A stretch of DNA of 54,243 bases, from contig CAKPDJ010000003.1 of the NCBI GenBank assembly GCA_934148875.1, positions 1 through 54,243 on the forward strand, written 5' to 3'. The position numbers and the translations under genes are program-made. Positions 34,564-42,629 of the stretch are shown here, piece after piece (the stretch's first letter is position 1; each line of letters opens with the position of its first letter). The DNA is from an uncultured Bacilli bacterium (GTDB lineage Bacteria > Bacillota_I > Bacilli_A > RF39 > UBA660). The notes beneath the pieces are model-generated. The model was not told the origin of the DNA. It did no database searches and saw only the letters and a list, made by a program, of their open reading frames with translations.

Positions 34564-34594
34564 AAAAAAAAGAAAAATTTTTAAATTTTTCTTT
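34564..34594 (-). terminator. Terminator of the polysaccharide operon
   Basis: Arms 34569-34580 and 34583-34594 are complementary over 12 positions, entirely A-T except for one G-C pair, with a U run beyond on the minus strand (complement of 34564-34571). It overlaps the galE stop. The two-base gap means that the inner pairs must open to form the loop. Confidence 0.5.
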
Positions 34595-35594
34595 AATTTT
34601 TATTATGAATTATATATTGGTAACTGTCCCTTACCATGTCTTCTAACGATTTTTCAGCAACAAAGCCTAATTTTTCTTTAGCATATGTTGGATCTGCATA
34701 GCATTCTGCAATATCTCCGCTACGCCTTTCTACTATTTTGTATGGCACATCTACATTATTAATTTTTTTAAATAAGTTTACCATTTCTAATACACTGTAC
34801 CCGGTACCAGTTCCTAAGTTATAGCAATCAACACTATTTGTTTTTAATACCTTTTCTACTGCTTTAATATGACCTTTAGCCAAATCAACTACATGAATAT
34901 AATCTCTTACACCGGTGCCATCTTTGGTATTGTAATCATTACCAAAAATATTAAGATGGTCTAACTCTTTGGTTGCAACTTTCATTATATATGGCATTAG
35001 ATTATTAGGAATACCATTGGGATTTTCACCAAGTAAATAAGATTTATGAGCACCAATTGGATTAAAATATCTTAATATAGCTATACTCCAAGTTGGATCT
35101 GATTTATATAAATCTTTTAAAATATATTCTATAAATAACTTTGTTGAGCCATATGGATTAGTCGTTGATAGAGGAAAATCTTCTTTAATTGGTAAAGATT
35201 TAGGATTACCATATACTGTAGCACTAGATGAGAAGACAATTTTTTTACAGTCATATTGTCCCATTATTCTTAATAAATTCATTGTTGATACTAAATTATT
35301 TTGGTAGTAAAGCAATGGTTTTTCACAACTTTCTCCTACTGCTTTTAGACCAGCAAAGTGAATTACTACATCAATTTTATTTTCTTTAAATATCTTTTCT
35401 AAGTCTTCATAGTTGCATAAGTCATATTGATAAAATTTAGGTCTTTTGCCGGTTATTGTTTCTATTTTATCAAGTACATCTATTTTAGAGTTTACTAGAT
35501 TGTCAACTATTATTACCTCATAACTATTTTCTAATAACTCAATAACAGTATGACTACCAATATAGCCCATACCACCGGTAACTAATACTTTCAT
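34593..35594 (-). CDS. galE: UDP-glucose 4-epimerase
   Basis: This 333-residue short-chain dehydrogenase family enzyme interconverts UDP-glucose and UDP-galactose, and possibly the N-acetyl forms. The NAD motif is TGGMGYIGSHT at residues 6-16, the catalytic pair is Tyr148-Lys152 in NPYGSTK, with Ser123-Ser124 in FSSSATVYGN, and the substrate loop has ILRYFNPIGAH. Length and motifs are standard. It is the last gene of the 14-gene polysaccharide operon and supplies galactose-type donors for the glycosyltransferases. GAAGGTGA precedes the ATG, 29 bases after the small transporter gene. Confidence 0.95.
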   Translation of the reverse strand: MKVLVTGGMGYIGSHTVIELLENSYEVIIVDNLVNSKIDVLDKIETITGKRPKFYQYDLCNYEDLEKIFKENKIDVVIHFAGLKAVGESCEKPLLYYQNNLVSTMNLLRIMGQYDCKKIVFSSSATVYGNPKSLPIKEDFPLSTTNPYGSTKLFIEYILKDLYKSDPTWSIAILRYFNPIGAHKSYLLGENPNGIPNNLMPYIMKVATKELDHLNIFGNDYNTKDGTGVRDYIHVVDLAKGHIKAVEKVLKTNSVDCYNLGTGTGYSVLEMVNLFKKINNVDVPYKIVERRSGDIAECYADPTYAKEKLGFVAEKSLEDMVRDSYQYIIHNKN

Positions 35595-35623
35595 ACTTTC
35601 ACCTTCTTCCTAGTAGATATTAA

Positions 35624-35977
35624 CTATTTGCCTTTTATCATAAGTAATATACCAATAAGTATTAAACTACAACCTATTATTTTTGTAGTAGTTATTGGTT
35701 CTTTGAAAATAACAAATGCTGTAATCATTAGTAAGATGTAAACTAACGCAACTGTTAATGGTGATATAAAAGATAAATCAAATTTATTTAATAAAATTGT
35801 ATACAATAAAAAACTAGTACCATAGCAAATAAATCCAATTAATGTTACCCATGAAACACTGATATTAACAAATGGTACTGTAAATAAAGTCTTTACTTGC
35901 TCTAAACCACCATATTTTATTAAAGTTGAGCCTGTAACAGCAAAAATAACATATAAAACTATAAATACTATATTCAT
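35624..35977 (-). CDS. Small four-helix EamA/SMR-type membrane protein
   Basis: This 117-residue protein has four hydrophobic helices (about 1-20, 33-55, 65-90, 95-115), the size of an SMR or half-EamA unit such as ArnE/ArnF. Motifs include AVTGSTLIKYGG, SFLLYTILLNKFDLSFISPL and FKEPITTTKIIGCSLILIGI, all typical of drug/metabolite superfamily units. In glycan clusters such proteins flip lipid-linked sugars across the membrane, here perhaps the product of the DPM1-like synthase at 38522. Its ATG touches the stop of the oxidoreductase gene. Confidence 0.75.
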   Translation of the reverse strand: MNIVFIVLYVIFAVTGSTLIKYGGLEQVKTLFTVPFVNISVSWVTLIGFICYGTSFLLYTILLNKFDLSFISPLTVALVYILLMITAFVIFKEPITTTKIIGCSLILIGILLMIKGK

Positions 35978-37035
35978 TATTTATTTACCCTATCAACTAT
36001 ATCATTCATAGAAATAACTGTTTCTTTACCTTTCTCAGCTTGAATACTTGGATCATATTCTCCTGTACGTATTCCATCAATATATTTTCCTAAGACAATA
36101 TTATGTCCATAAAGTAAGTTACCAGTAATCATTTTAAATCCATTTTTAATAAATCCCAACCAATATTGGAATGTATAAGAGAAAGAATTTTTTAATATAT
36201 CTTTACTTAGATGTTCATTATCTGTAGGTAATTTTATTAAAATATCTTTAAAGAAATCATATATATAAATAACATCTTTGAAGCTAACCATATAATACCA
36301 TTCACAAACTGGTGCATTAAAATTAAGCATCATATGCACTGGCACTTTACCAGCGGTTGCATCAACATTTAAGGTTATTGGTGTTGCACCTTTTACTTCA
36401 TCGTATACTGCATGACAATTATTTATTTCTAATTTACCGCAATGTCTTTGAAGTAAATAAATAAAATGTGCAGCTTCATCAAAGAATAATCCTAATGGTA
36501 GGTCATTATACCACTCAGGTAACCTACGATTACGGTTTGTAAATTGAACTTCAGTTATTGATATAATATCACCATATTTTTTACTGTCAATAATGTCATT
36601 CAATTTTAACATTTGTGAAGCAAACTGAAAATTATGCATTACACAAAATTGTTTTTCCTTTTTCTTAGCAAGATTAATTAATTCATCACATTCTTGCTTA
36701 TTCATCATCATTGGTTTTTCAACTAATACATTTTTATCTAATTCCAAACACATTTTTGCTAATGGGTAGTGTTGTTTGGGTGGAGTTCCAATTACCACTG
36801 CATCTACCTCATTGAACCAATCACATTTTTTCAATTTTTTAATTGCTGATTCTGTATCATCAATTAACATACTATTAGAAATTTTCCATTTTTTTATAGT
36901 ACGATCAATATTTTTTTGACTATTACTTAATACTCCAATAATATTTACATTCTTTAATTTTTTTAAAGCTGGAATATGTCTAGAATTAGAAATATTACCT
37001 GCCCCTATAATACATATGTTAATTACTTTTTTCAT
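35977..37035 (-). CDS. Gfo/Idh/MocA-family oxidoreductase
   Basis: This 352-residue NAD(P)-dependent oxidoreductase begins with a Rossmann motif (CIIGAGNISNSRHIPALKKL), carries VVIGTPPKQHYPLA and the family motif VLVEKPMMM, in which the Lys is catalytic, and has a C-terminal alpha/beta domain. Members of this family oxidise or reduce nucleotide sugars or free sugars. Here it lies among glycosyltransferase genes and could alter a sugar donor, but no substrate-defining motif is visible. Its start overlaps the preceding glycosyltransferase by 17 bases. Confidence 0.85.
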   Translation of the reverse strand: MKKVINICIIGAGNISNSRHIPALKKLKNVNIIGVLSNSQKNIDRTIKKWKISNSMLIDDTESAIKKLKKCDWFNEVDAVVIGTPPKQHYPLAKMCLELDKNVLVEKPMMMNKQECDELINLAKKKEKQFCVMHNFQFASQMLKLNDIIDSKKYGDIISITEVQFTNRNRRLPEWYNDLPLGLFFDEAAHFIYLLQRHCGKLEINNCHAVYDEVKGATPITLNVDATAGKVPVHMMLNFNAPVCEWYYMVSFKDVIYIYDFFKDILIKLPTDNEHLSKDILKNSFSYTFQYWLGFIKNGFKMITGNLLYGHNIVLGKYIDGIRTGEYDPSIQAEKGKETVISMNDIVDRVNK

Positions 37036-38176
37036 TTATCATTACCTCCAATTCATCAGATACCTGTTTTGCAGTTACCTTCCAAGTAAAATTTTTCATT
37101 ATTCTTTTATGAATATTTTCCTTTCTCTTATTAATTTCATCTTTATTATCTAATAAATAACAAATCTTTTCTGTAATACTATCTATATTTTCTCCTACAA
37201 TAATACCATATTTTTCATCATTAATTACTTCTATTGTTCCACCACGATCTGTTGCAATAATTGCACATTTCATAATTCCAGCTTCTAAAATGACTGTAGG
37301 TAATCCCTCGGGAAACATGGATGGATGTACAAATATATCTGTATCATTATAAAGTGACATAACTTCATTATAAGTTAATTTTCCTTCAAAATGAACATTT
37401 TTATGTTGATAATCCTTTTTTAATTGCTCTAGAATAGGACCATCACCAGCAATATATAATTCAATATTATCATATTTTTTAGTGATTTTTTTGTAAGCTT
37501 CTAATAATTCTATTATACCCTTTTCTTTAATAATTCTACCTGCAAATGTAATTACTATTTTATTTGGATTCTTTTTTAAATAGTGTTTATTTTTAAAATT
37601 ATTATATGCATTTTCATCTATTGAATTATAGAAAACACCATTTGCATTAATTTTAAAATGCTTTAACCAATCATTACATCTTTTTGAAACGCCATAGAAT
37701 TTATGGACAAATTTCTTTAAATGCATAGTTAGTCCATGCTCATAAATTGCACCAAAAATATCTAATATTTTATTATTTACTGTAAAATGGTTACTTCCAT
37801 GCTCAATAACTAAAACAGGAATTTTATTTTTTTTAGCAAATTTACCACCAATTAGTGAAGTTAAATGAAATCTAGTATTACAAATTACAGCATCTATATT
37901 TTCATTATTTAACTTATTCATAATTTTTTTATACTCTTTATTCTTTTTAGGAATTGGATATCTCTTATGAAATAAAGAATATATTGGTATACGAAAAATA
38001 TGATATTTACCTTTTTCTTCACTTTTGAAATTATCATAATTACTGGTTACAATTATAATTTTATAACCTAAACTTTGTAATTGATCTGCTAACTTATCTG
38101 TATACCTTTCAATTCCACCTAAAAATGGAAGAAAATATCCTGTAAATATTGCTATCTTTTTCTCATTTTTTTCCAT
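37019..38176 (-). CDS. GT4-family glycosyltransferase
   Basis: This 385-residue GT-B-fold enzyme has an N-terminal acceptor domain with FTGYFLPFLGGIERYTDKLA, the Gly-rich loop of GT4 enzymes, and a C-terminal donor domain with ITFAGRIIKEKGIIELLEAY and HPSMFPEGLPTVILEAG, the E-x7-E motif that binds the nucleotide sugar. It probably transfers one sugar on the inner membrane face during repeat synthesis. Its start overlaps the DUF2304 gene by 14 bases. The sugar cannot be predicted. Confidence 0.9.
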   Translation of the reverse strand: MEKNEKKIAIFTGYFLPFLGGIERYTDKLADQLQSLGYKIIIVTSNYDNFKSEEKGKYHIFRIPIYSLFHKRYPIPKKNKEYKKIMNKLNNENIDAVICNTRFHLTSLIGGKFAKKNKIPVLVIEHGSNHFTVNNKILDIFGAIYEHGLTMHLKKFVHKFYGVSKRCNDWLKHFKINANGVFYNSIDENAYNNFKNKHYLKKNPNKIVITFAGRIIKEKGIIELLEAYKKITKKYDNIELYIAGDGPILEQLKKDYQHKNVHFEGKLTYNEVMSLYNDTDIFVHPSMFPEGLPTVILEAGIMKCAIIATDRGGTIEVINDEKYGIIVGENIDSITEKICYLLDNKDEINKRKENIHKRIMKNFTWKVTAKQVSDELEVMINEKSN

Positions 38177-38522
38177 GTTTTTCTAACACCTCAACCCTAG
38201 ATTTTAGCATAGAAACTTCTTGAATTAATAGCCTGATTTTTTGTGTTTGCTTTGACACAATAATAGTAAATGAAAAGCTTATAGCAAATAAAACACCAAT
38301 GGCTATCATAAATATCATATTAGAAGCTAACTCAAATCCTAATATTTTACTTAATCGTTCTAAAAATTGAGGGACTAAAATAATAATTATACTAATTAAA
38401 CAACTTGCTAACCATATTAGTGAATATTTAATACTAATATTATCTTTTTTTATAAAAGCAATCATTATAATAACAAAAAATATTATTGCAATAATTAAAC
38501 TAAATCTTAATCGTAACTCCAT
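38163..38522 (-). CDS. DUF2304 small membrane protein
   Basis: This 119-residue protein has three hydrophobic helices (about 7-23, 31-50 and 68-90) and a C-terminal coiled segment (KQTQKIRLLIQEVSMLKSRV). It matches DUF2304 proteins, which often sit next to DPM1-type GT2 genes and are thought to help flip or anchor the polyprenyl-phosphate sugar. Here the neighbour at 38522 is such a GT2. Its start overlaps that gene's stop by one base (TAATG), so expression is coupled. Confidence 0.8.
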   Translation of the reverse strand: MELRLRFSLIIAIIFFVIIMIAFIKKDNISIKYSLIWLASCLISIIIILVPQFLERLSKILGFELASNMIFMIAIGVLFAISFSFTIIVSKQTQKIRLLIQEVSMLKSRVEVLEKHGKK

Positions 38523-40630
38523 TATTTATTTCCTCCATTTTTTAAACTAGAAATTATAATTGATAAAGAAACATTTACCATATAATATACTGGTTTCCAT
38601 AAACTGCTTGTGATAGAGGAATTTCCTCCTTCTCTTTCATTCATAGAAACAGGAATTTCAATAGTTTTATATCCTTTTTTTGCAATAGCTACAAATGAAG
38701 CAGGTTCTGGAGAATCAATCGGATAGTCTTTTGCAAACTCTTTAATAATATATCGATTTGCTGCTCTAAATCCACTTGTAGTATCAGTTATCTTTTTATC
38801 AGTACAAGCTTTAATTAAAAATGAAATAAAATTAATACCAATTCTTCTTATCCATGTTGACTTGAATTTGCTTGAATCTTTATCTATAAATCTTGAACCA
38901 ATCGATAAATCGGCTTTTCCATCTAAAATAGGTTGAATTAATTTTTTTACATACCTAACATCATGTTGTCCATCACCATCATATTGAATCGCTATATCAT
39001 AGTCATTTTCTAATGCATATTTATATCCAGTTTGAACTGCACCACCAATTCCCAAATTATTAACTAAATTAATATGAGGAATATTGTTTTCTTCTAATAT
39101 TTTTTGCGTATTATCTTTAGAGCCATCGTTAATAACGATAACTTCATAATTTGTTTTATTCTTTTTATTATAATCAACTATCTTTTGATATGTTTTTTTA
39201 ATATTATCTTCTTCATTATAAGCTGGTATTATTAATAAAATTCTAGGATTTTTACTTGTTATTTGTTCATTGGATTCTATAATTTCCCCTTTATTATAAT
39301 TTTCTTTTTTTCTAAATAGCAAACTTCCTAATACTATAAAATTTATTATAGAAATTGAGTTAACATATCTAGAAAATGAGGCAGCTACCAAATACTCTGG
39401 TAATGTGAATCCAATAAATTGAGTAATTACTACCATACCAATATACATAAATTCAAATAACATTATTATACTAGCAGCAAAAACATATTTTTTGTCTTCA
39501 TTATTCTTCTTTTTAAAAATATTTATAATGATAAGTAATATAGTTATTATAAATATAACATATATAAGTACATTAAAATAATAATAGTCACAATTTAATG
39601 TTTGAATTTTTAAGTTTTCTAAATAAGAACGTAAATTGGAAATATCTAAACGAGTTGATAATCTTTCGATAATTGTATCGGTATTTCTAGTATCCATTAC
39701 TTCGTGATTATAGCCACCTATTTTTTCAAATAATTTCCATATAAAAGGAAATGCTATTAATATATTCATTAATATAAATTGTTTTTTATTTACTAACTTC
39801 TTATATAGAGAAATTATGGATATAACCAATAGAATTACTATCATTAAATATATTGCTTCTCTTCTTGTTAATAATGCTCCAAAGCATATAATTAAATATA
39901 ACCATGGTAAATCTTTATTATTGTTTACAATATAATGTTTAACTAATCCATATACACCAATTGTAAAATATAACATGAAGAAAATATTAGTATAAAAACT
40001 TTTTGCTAGCTGTAATATCTCAGAGCTTGACACTAAAAATAGCATTGAAATGAGAGCTGAAATATGATTATTTACATTGTCTTCCCTTAATTTTGAATAA
40101 ATACCTAGAGATAGTAAACCATAAAATATAACACTTATTATTCTAACTGAAGTTATGGATAAACCTGTAAATTCTAAAGACATTACCCCAGTAAAATAAT
40201 TAATTGGCGCATAAACTTTGAATAAATGTTCGAATCCATGTGATAAATAAATAATTGTTGACCCGGTTTGGTAAGCAGTAAATTCATCATAATTATAAAA
40301 TTCAAAAAAGCCTGTACTTGCCATCAATATTAATCTAAAAACTATATAACAAACAAAAATAATATAATATATAGGAATCTTTTTTAAGTCATTTTCTATT
40401 TTTATTCTTCTTTTTATAAAAGATAGTAATGAAATAAGTGATAATGAAATAAAAATATATTTATTATAATAAATTTTCAAAAATGCTAATAAAATAAATA
40501 TAACTGTGTGAAAAACTATACCTATTGGTAATGATAACACTATTATATTAGACAGTTTTTCTTTTTTACTAATAAAATTTATTATTGAAAATCCTGTAAT
40601 TAAACATAGTATTAAAAATATATACATCAT
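38522..40630 (-). CDS. GT-C-like membrane domain fused to DPM1-type GT2
   Basis: This 702-residue protein appears to be a fusion. Residues 1-440 hold about ten membrane helices with an early loop STGFFEFYNYDEFTAYQTG like GT-C proteins. Residues about 455-690 form a polyprenyl-phosphate glycosyltransferase domain (LIIPAYNEEDNIKKTY, VINDGSKDNT, DGDGQHD with the metal-binding DxD, GSRF) and end in a hydrophobic segment. It could make a polyprenyl-phosphate sugar at its C-terminus and use it at its N-terminus, the two steps usually coded apart. It is followed by DUF2304 and, further on, an EamA-like flippase candidate, which would complete such a pathway. Confidence 0.8.
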   Translation of the reverse strand: MMYIFLILCLITGFSIINFISKKEKLSNIIVLSLPIGIVFHTVIFILLAFLKIYYNKYIFISLSLISLLSFIKRRIKIENDLKKIPIYYIIFVCYIVFRLILMASTGFFEFYNYDEFTAYQTGSTIIYLSHGFEHLFKVYAPINYFTGVMSLEFTGLSITSVRIISVIFYGLLSLGIYSKLREDNVNNHISALISMLFLVSSSEILQLAKSFYTNIFFMLYFTIGVYGLVKHYIVNNNKDLPWLYLIICFGALLTRREAIYLMIVILLVISIISLYKKLVNKKQFILMNILIAFPFIWKLFEKIGGYNHEVMDTRNTDTIIERLSTRLDISNLRSYLENLKIQTLNCDYYYFNVLIYVIFIITILLIIINIFKKKNNEDKKYVFAASIIMLFEFMYIGMVVITQFIGFTLPEYLVAASFSRYVNSISIINFIVLGSLLFRKKENYNKGEIIESNEQITSKNPRILLIIPAYNEEDNIKKTYQKIVDYNKKNKTNYEVIVINDGSKDNTQKILEENNIPHINLVNNLGIGGAVQTGYKYALENDYDIAIQYDGDGQHDVRYVKKLIQPILDGKADLSIGSRFIDKDSSKFKSTWIRRIGINFISFLIKACTDKKITDTTSGFRAANRYIIKEFAKDYPIDSPEPASFVAIAKKGYKTIEIPVSMNEREGGNSSITSSLWKPVYYMVNVSLSIIISSLKNGGNK

Positions 40631-41481
40631 TTTACCTCCATACTGTTCTTTATTTCTTTTGCAACTTCTTTATCGCAATCGGCTAGTGTATTACAATAAT
40701 CAATTAAAAATAATGAATTATTATAATCACCTAAATAAGAATATATTTTTGCTTTATTTAACACTATTTCAGTATTTATAAGAGGTAATTCTAAATATTG
40801 ATTATAAAAATCAATTGCTAGTTCCTTTTCATCGGTTTCAATTAATTTATTTGCATAACCATATAAATATTCATATGCTGCATTACCATATAAATAACTA
40901 TAACTATCTATATAATTTTTTATATAATTCATTACTTCATTATAATTATTATCATTATATTTACTTGAGTTTTCCCTAAGATCATAAAGATCGTTATTAT
41001 AATCAGCAACTAATTCTAATGTTTTTTCTTTTGTAACTCTATATATAGAAATATCTTTTAAAGTAGTTATATTTAATATGCTACTATTTTTACCTACGAT
41101 TACTATATAATCATTTTTATTTTCTATAATACTATTAAGAAAATGCTCATCTGTATAATTAGATAATTGCATACATCTATGATATTTTGGCATTTTTATT
41201 GGATAAAAAATTCTTGTGTTAAAATAATATTGAAGACAAATATCATACTTATTTTCTTCATTAGCAAACATTATACTCATTACAGTATCTTTGTTGTTAG
41301 GTATTATTTTATTTATAGTAGATAAATTATGTGCTAGAACCACATAGTCTATATTAACCTTTTCCACCTTATAATTTGGATTAAACATGTAACCAGAATA
41401 TGATTTTTTATATATATTATTAATTTGAACTACTAATAATATTATTAATAGTATTATTCCTAAAAGATTTCGTTTTTTCAT
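40627..41481 (-). CDS. Membrane-anchored protein with TPR-like C-terminus
   Basis: This 284-residue protein has an N-terminal helix (about residues 6-22) and an extracytoplasmic alpha/beta region (about 40-155: DYVVLAHNLSTINKI, NDYIVIVGKNSSIL) resembling the soluble end domains of GT-C membrane proteins. The last 110 residues are helical with TPR-like periodicity (ELAIDFYNQYLELPL, AKIYSYLGDYNNSLFLIDYC). No family is recognised. Its stop overlaps the fused GT start by four bases, so it may be a partner of that protein, perhaps a stand-alone extracellular domain. Confidence 0.6.
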   Translation of the reverse strand: MKKRNLLGIILLIILLVVQINNIYKKSYSGYMFNPNYKVEKVNIDYVVLAHNLSTINKIIPNNKDTVMSIMFANEENKYDICLQYYFNTRIFYPIKMPKYHRCMQLSNYTDEHFLNSIIENKNDYIVIVGKNSSILNITTLKDISIYRVTKEKTLELVADYNNDLYDLRENSSKYNDNNYNEVMNYIKNYIDSYSYLYGNAAYEYLYGYANKLIETDEKELAIDFYNQYLELPLINTEIVLNKAKIYSYLGDYNNSLFLIDYCNTLADCDKEVAKEIKNSMEVK

Positions 41482-41512
41482 GATACACCTACTTATTGTA
41501 ATAATCTAATTA

Positions 41513-42628
41513 TTATTTTTTAGCCTCTATATTTTTTATTATAATGTCGGCAATTCTTTCACTAGTATGTCCATCTCCATAGGGATTTGAAGCATGACTC
41601 ATTCTTTCATATTCAGCTTTATTTGTTAATAGTTCACGTGTTAATTGATATATTGTTTCTTCATCTGTTCCGGCTAATTTTAATGTGCCCGCTTCTATTC
41701 CTTCAGGTCTTTCTGTTGTATCTCTTAGTACTAAAACTGGCTTTCCAAGTGATGGCGCTTCTTCTTGAATTCCACCACTATCACTAAGAATTACATAAGA
41801 TTTATTTTGAAAATTATGAAAATCAAATACTTCTAGTGGTTCAATCATTCTAATCCTGTCGCAATTTCCTAATACTTCATTAGCTATTTCTCTAACTTTT
41901 GGATTTAAATGAATTGGAAAAACAACTTTAACATCTTCAAATTCATCTACAATTCTTTTTACAGCTCTAAAAATATTATACATTGGGTCACCTAGATTTT
42001 CTCTTCTATGAGAGGTTAAAAGTATCATTCTATCATTTCCAACCCAATCAAATATTTCATTTTTGTAATCACTTTTTACTGTAGTTTTCATTGCATCAAT
42101 TGCTGTATTTCCTGTAACATAGATTTTATCTATATCTTTTCCTTCTTTAAGAAGGTTATTTTTACTCATCTCAGTTGGTGCAAAATAGAAATCTGCCATA
42201 CAGTCAACCATCTGTCTATTCATTTCTTCAGGAAATGGAGAATATTTGTCCCATGTTCTTAAGCCTGCTTCAACATGTCCTATTTTAATTTGGTTATAAA
42301 AGGCTGCTAGCCCGGCTGCGAATGTTGTCGATGTATCACCGTGAACTAAAACAATATCAGGTTTTTCCTGCTTCATTATTTCTTCTAGTCCTAGTAAAAC
42401 ATTAGAAGTAATTCCACTCAAAGTTTGTCCTGGTTTCATAATATTTAAATCATATTTTGGTGTAATTTGAAAAGTTTCTAAAACCTGATCAAGCATTTGA
42501 CGATGCTGTGCAGTTACACATACAATAGATTCTATTTCTTTTCTTTTTTCTAATTCCTTTACTAAAGGTGCCATTTTTATTGCTTCTGGTCTTGTACCAA
42601 AAATACTCATTACTTTAATTTTTTCCAT
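41513..42628 (-). CDS. wecB: UDP-N-acetylglucosamine 2-epimerase (non-hydrolysing)
   Basis: This 371-residue enzyme converts UDP-GlcNAc to UDP-ManNAc. Motifs are complete: GTRPEAIKMAPLV near the N-terminus, TAQHRQMLDQ, VHGDTSTTFA, HVEAGLRT, PFPEEMNR, LTSHRRENLG and SDSGGIQEEAPSLGKP. Length is standard. ManNAc donors feed linkage units and repeat units of wall glycans. AGGAAA precedes the ATG, two bases after the GT2-GT1 fusion. No ManNAc dehydrogenase (WecC) is in the window, so ManNAc itself is the likely product used. Confidence 0.95.
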   Translation of the reverse strand: MEKIKVMSIFGTRPEAIKMAPLVKELEKRKEIESIVCVTAQHRQMLDQVLETFQITPKYDLNIMKPGQTLSGITSNVLLGLEEIMKQEKPDIVLVHGDTSTTFAAGLAAFYNQIKIGHVEAGLRTWDKYSPFPEEMNRQMVDCMADFYFAPTEMSKNNLLKEGKDIDKIYVTGNTAIDAMKTTVKSDYKNEIFDWVGNDRMILLTSHRRENLGDPMYNIFRAVKRIVDEFEDVKVVFPIHLNPKVREIANEVLGNCDRIRMIEPLEVFDFHNFQNKSYVILSDSGGIQEEAPSLGKPVLVLRDTTERPEGIEAGTLKLAGTDEETIYQLTRELLTNKAEYERMSHASNPYGDGHTSERIADIIIKNIEAKK

Positions 42629-42629
42629 T

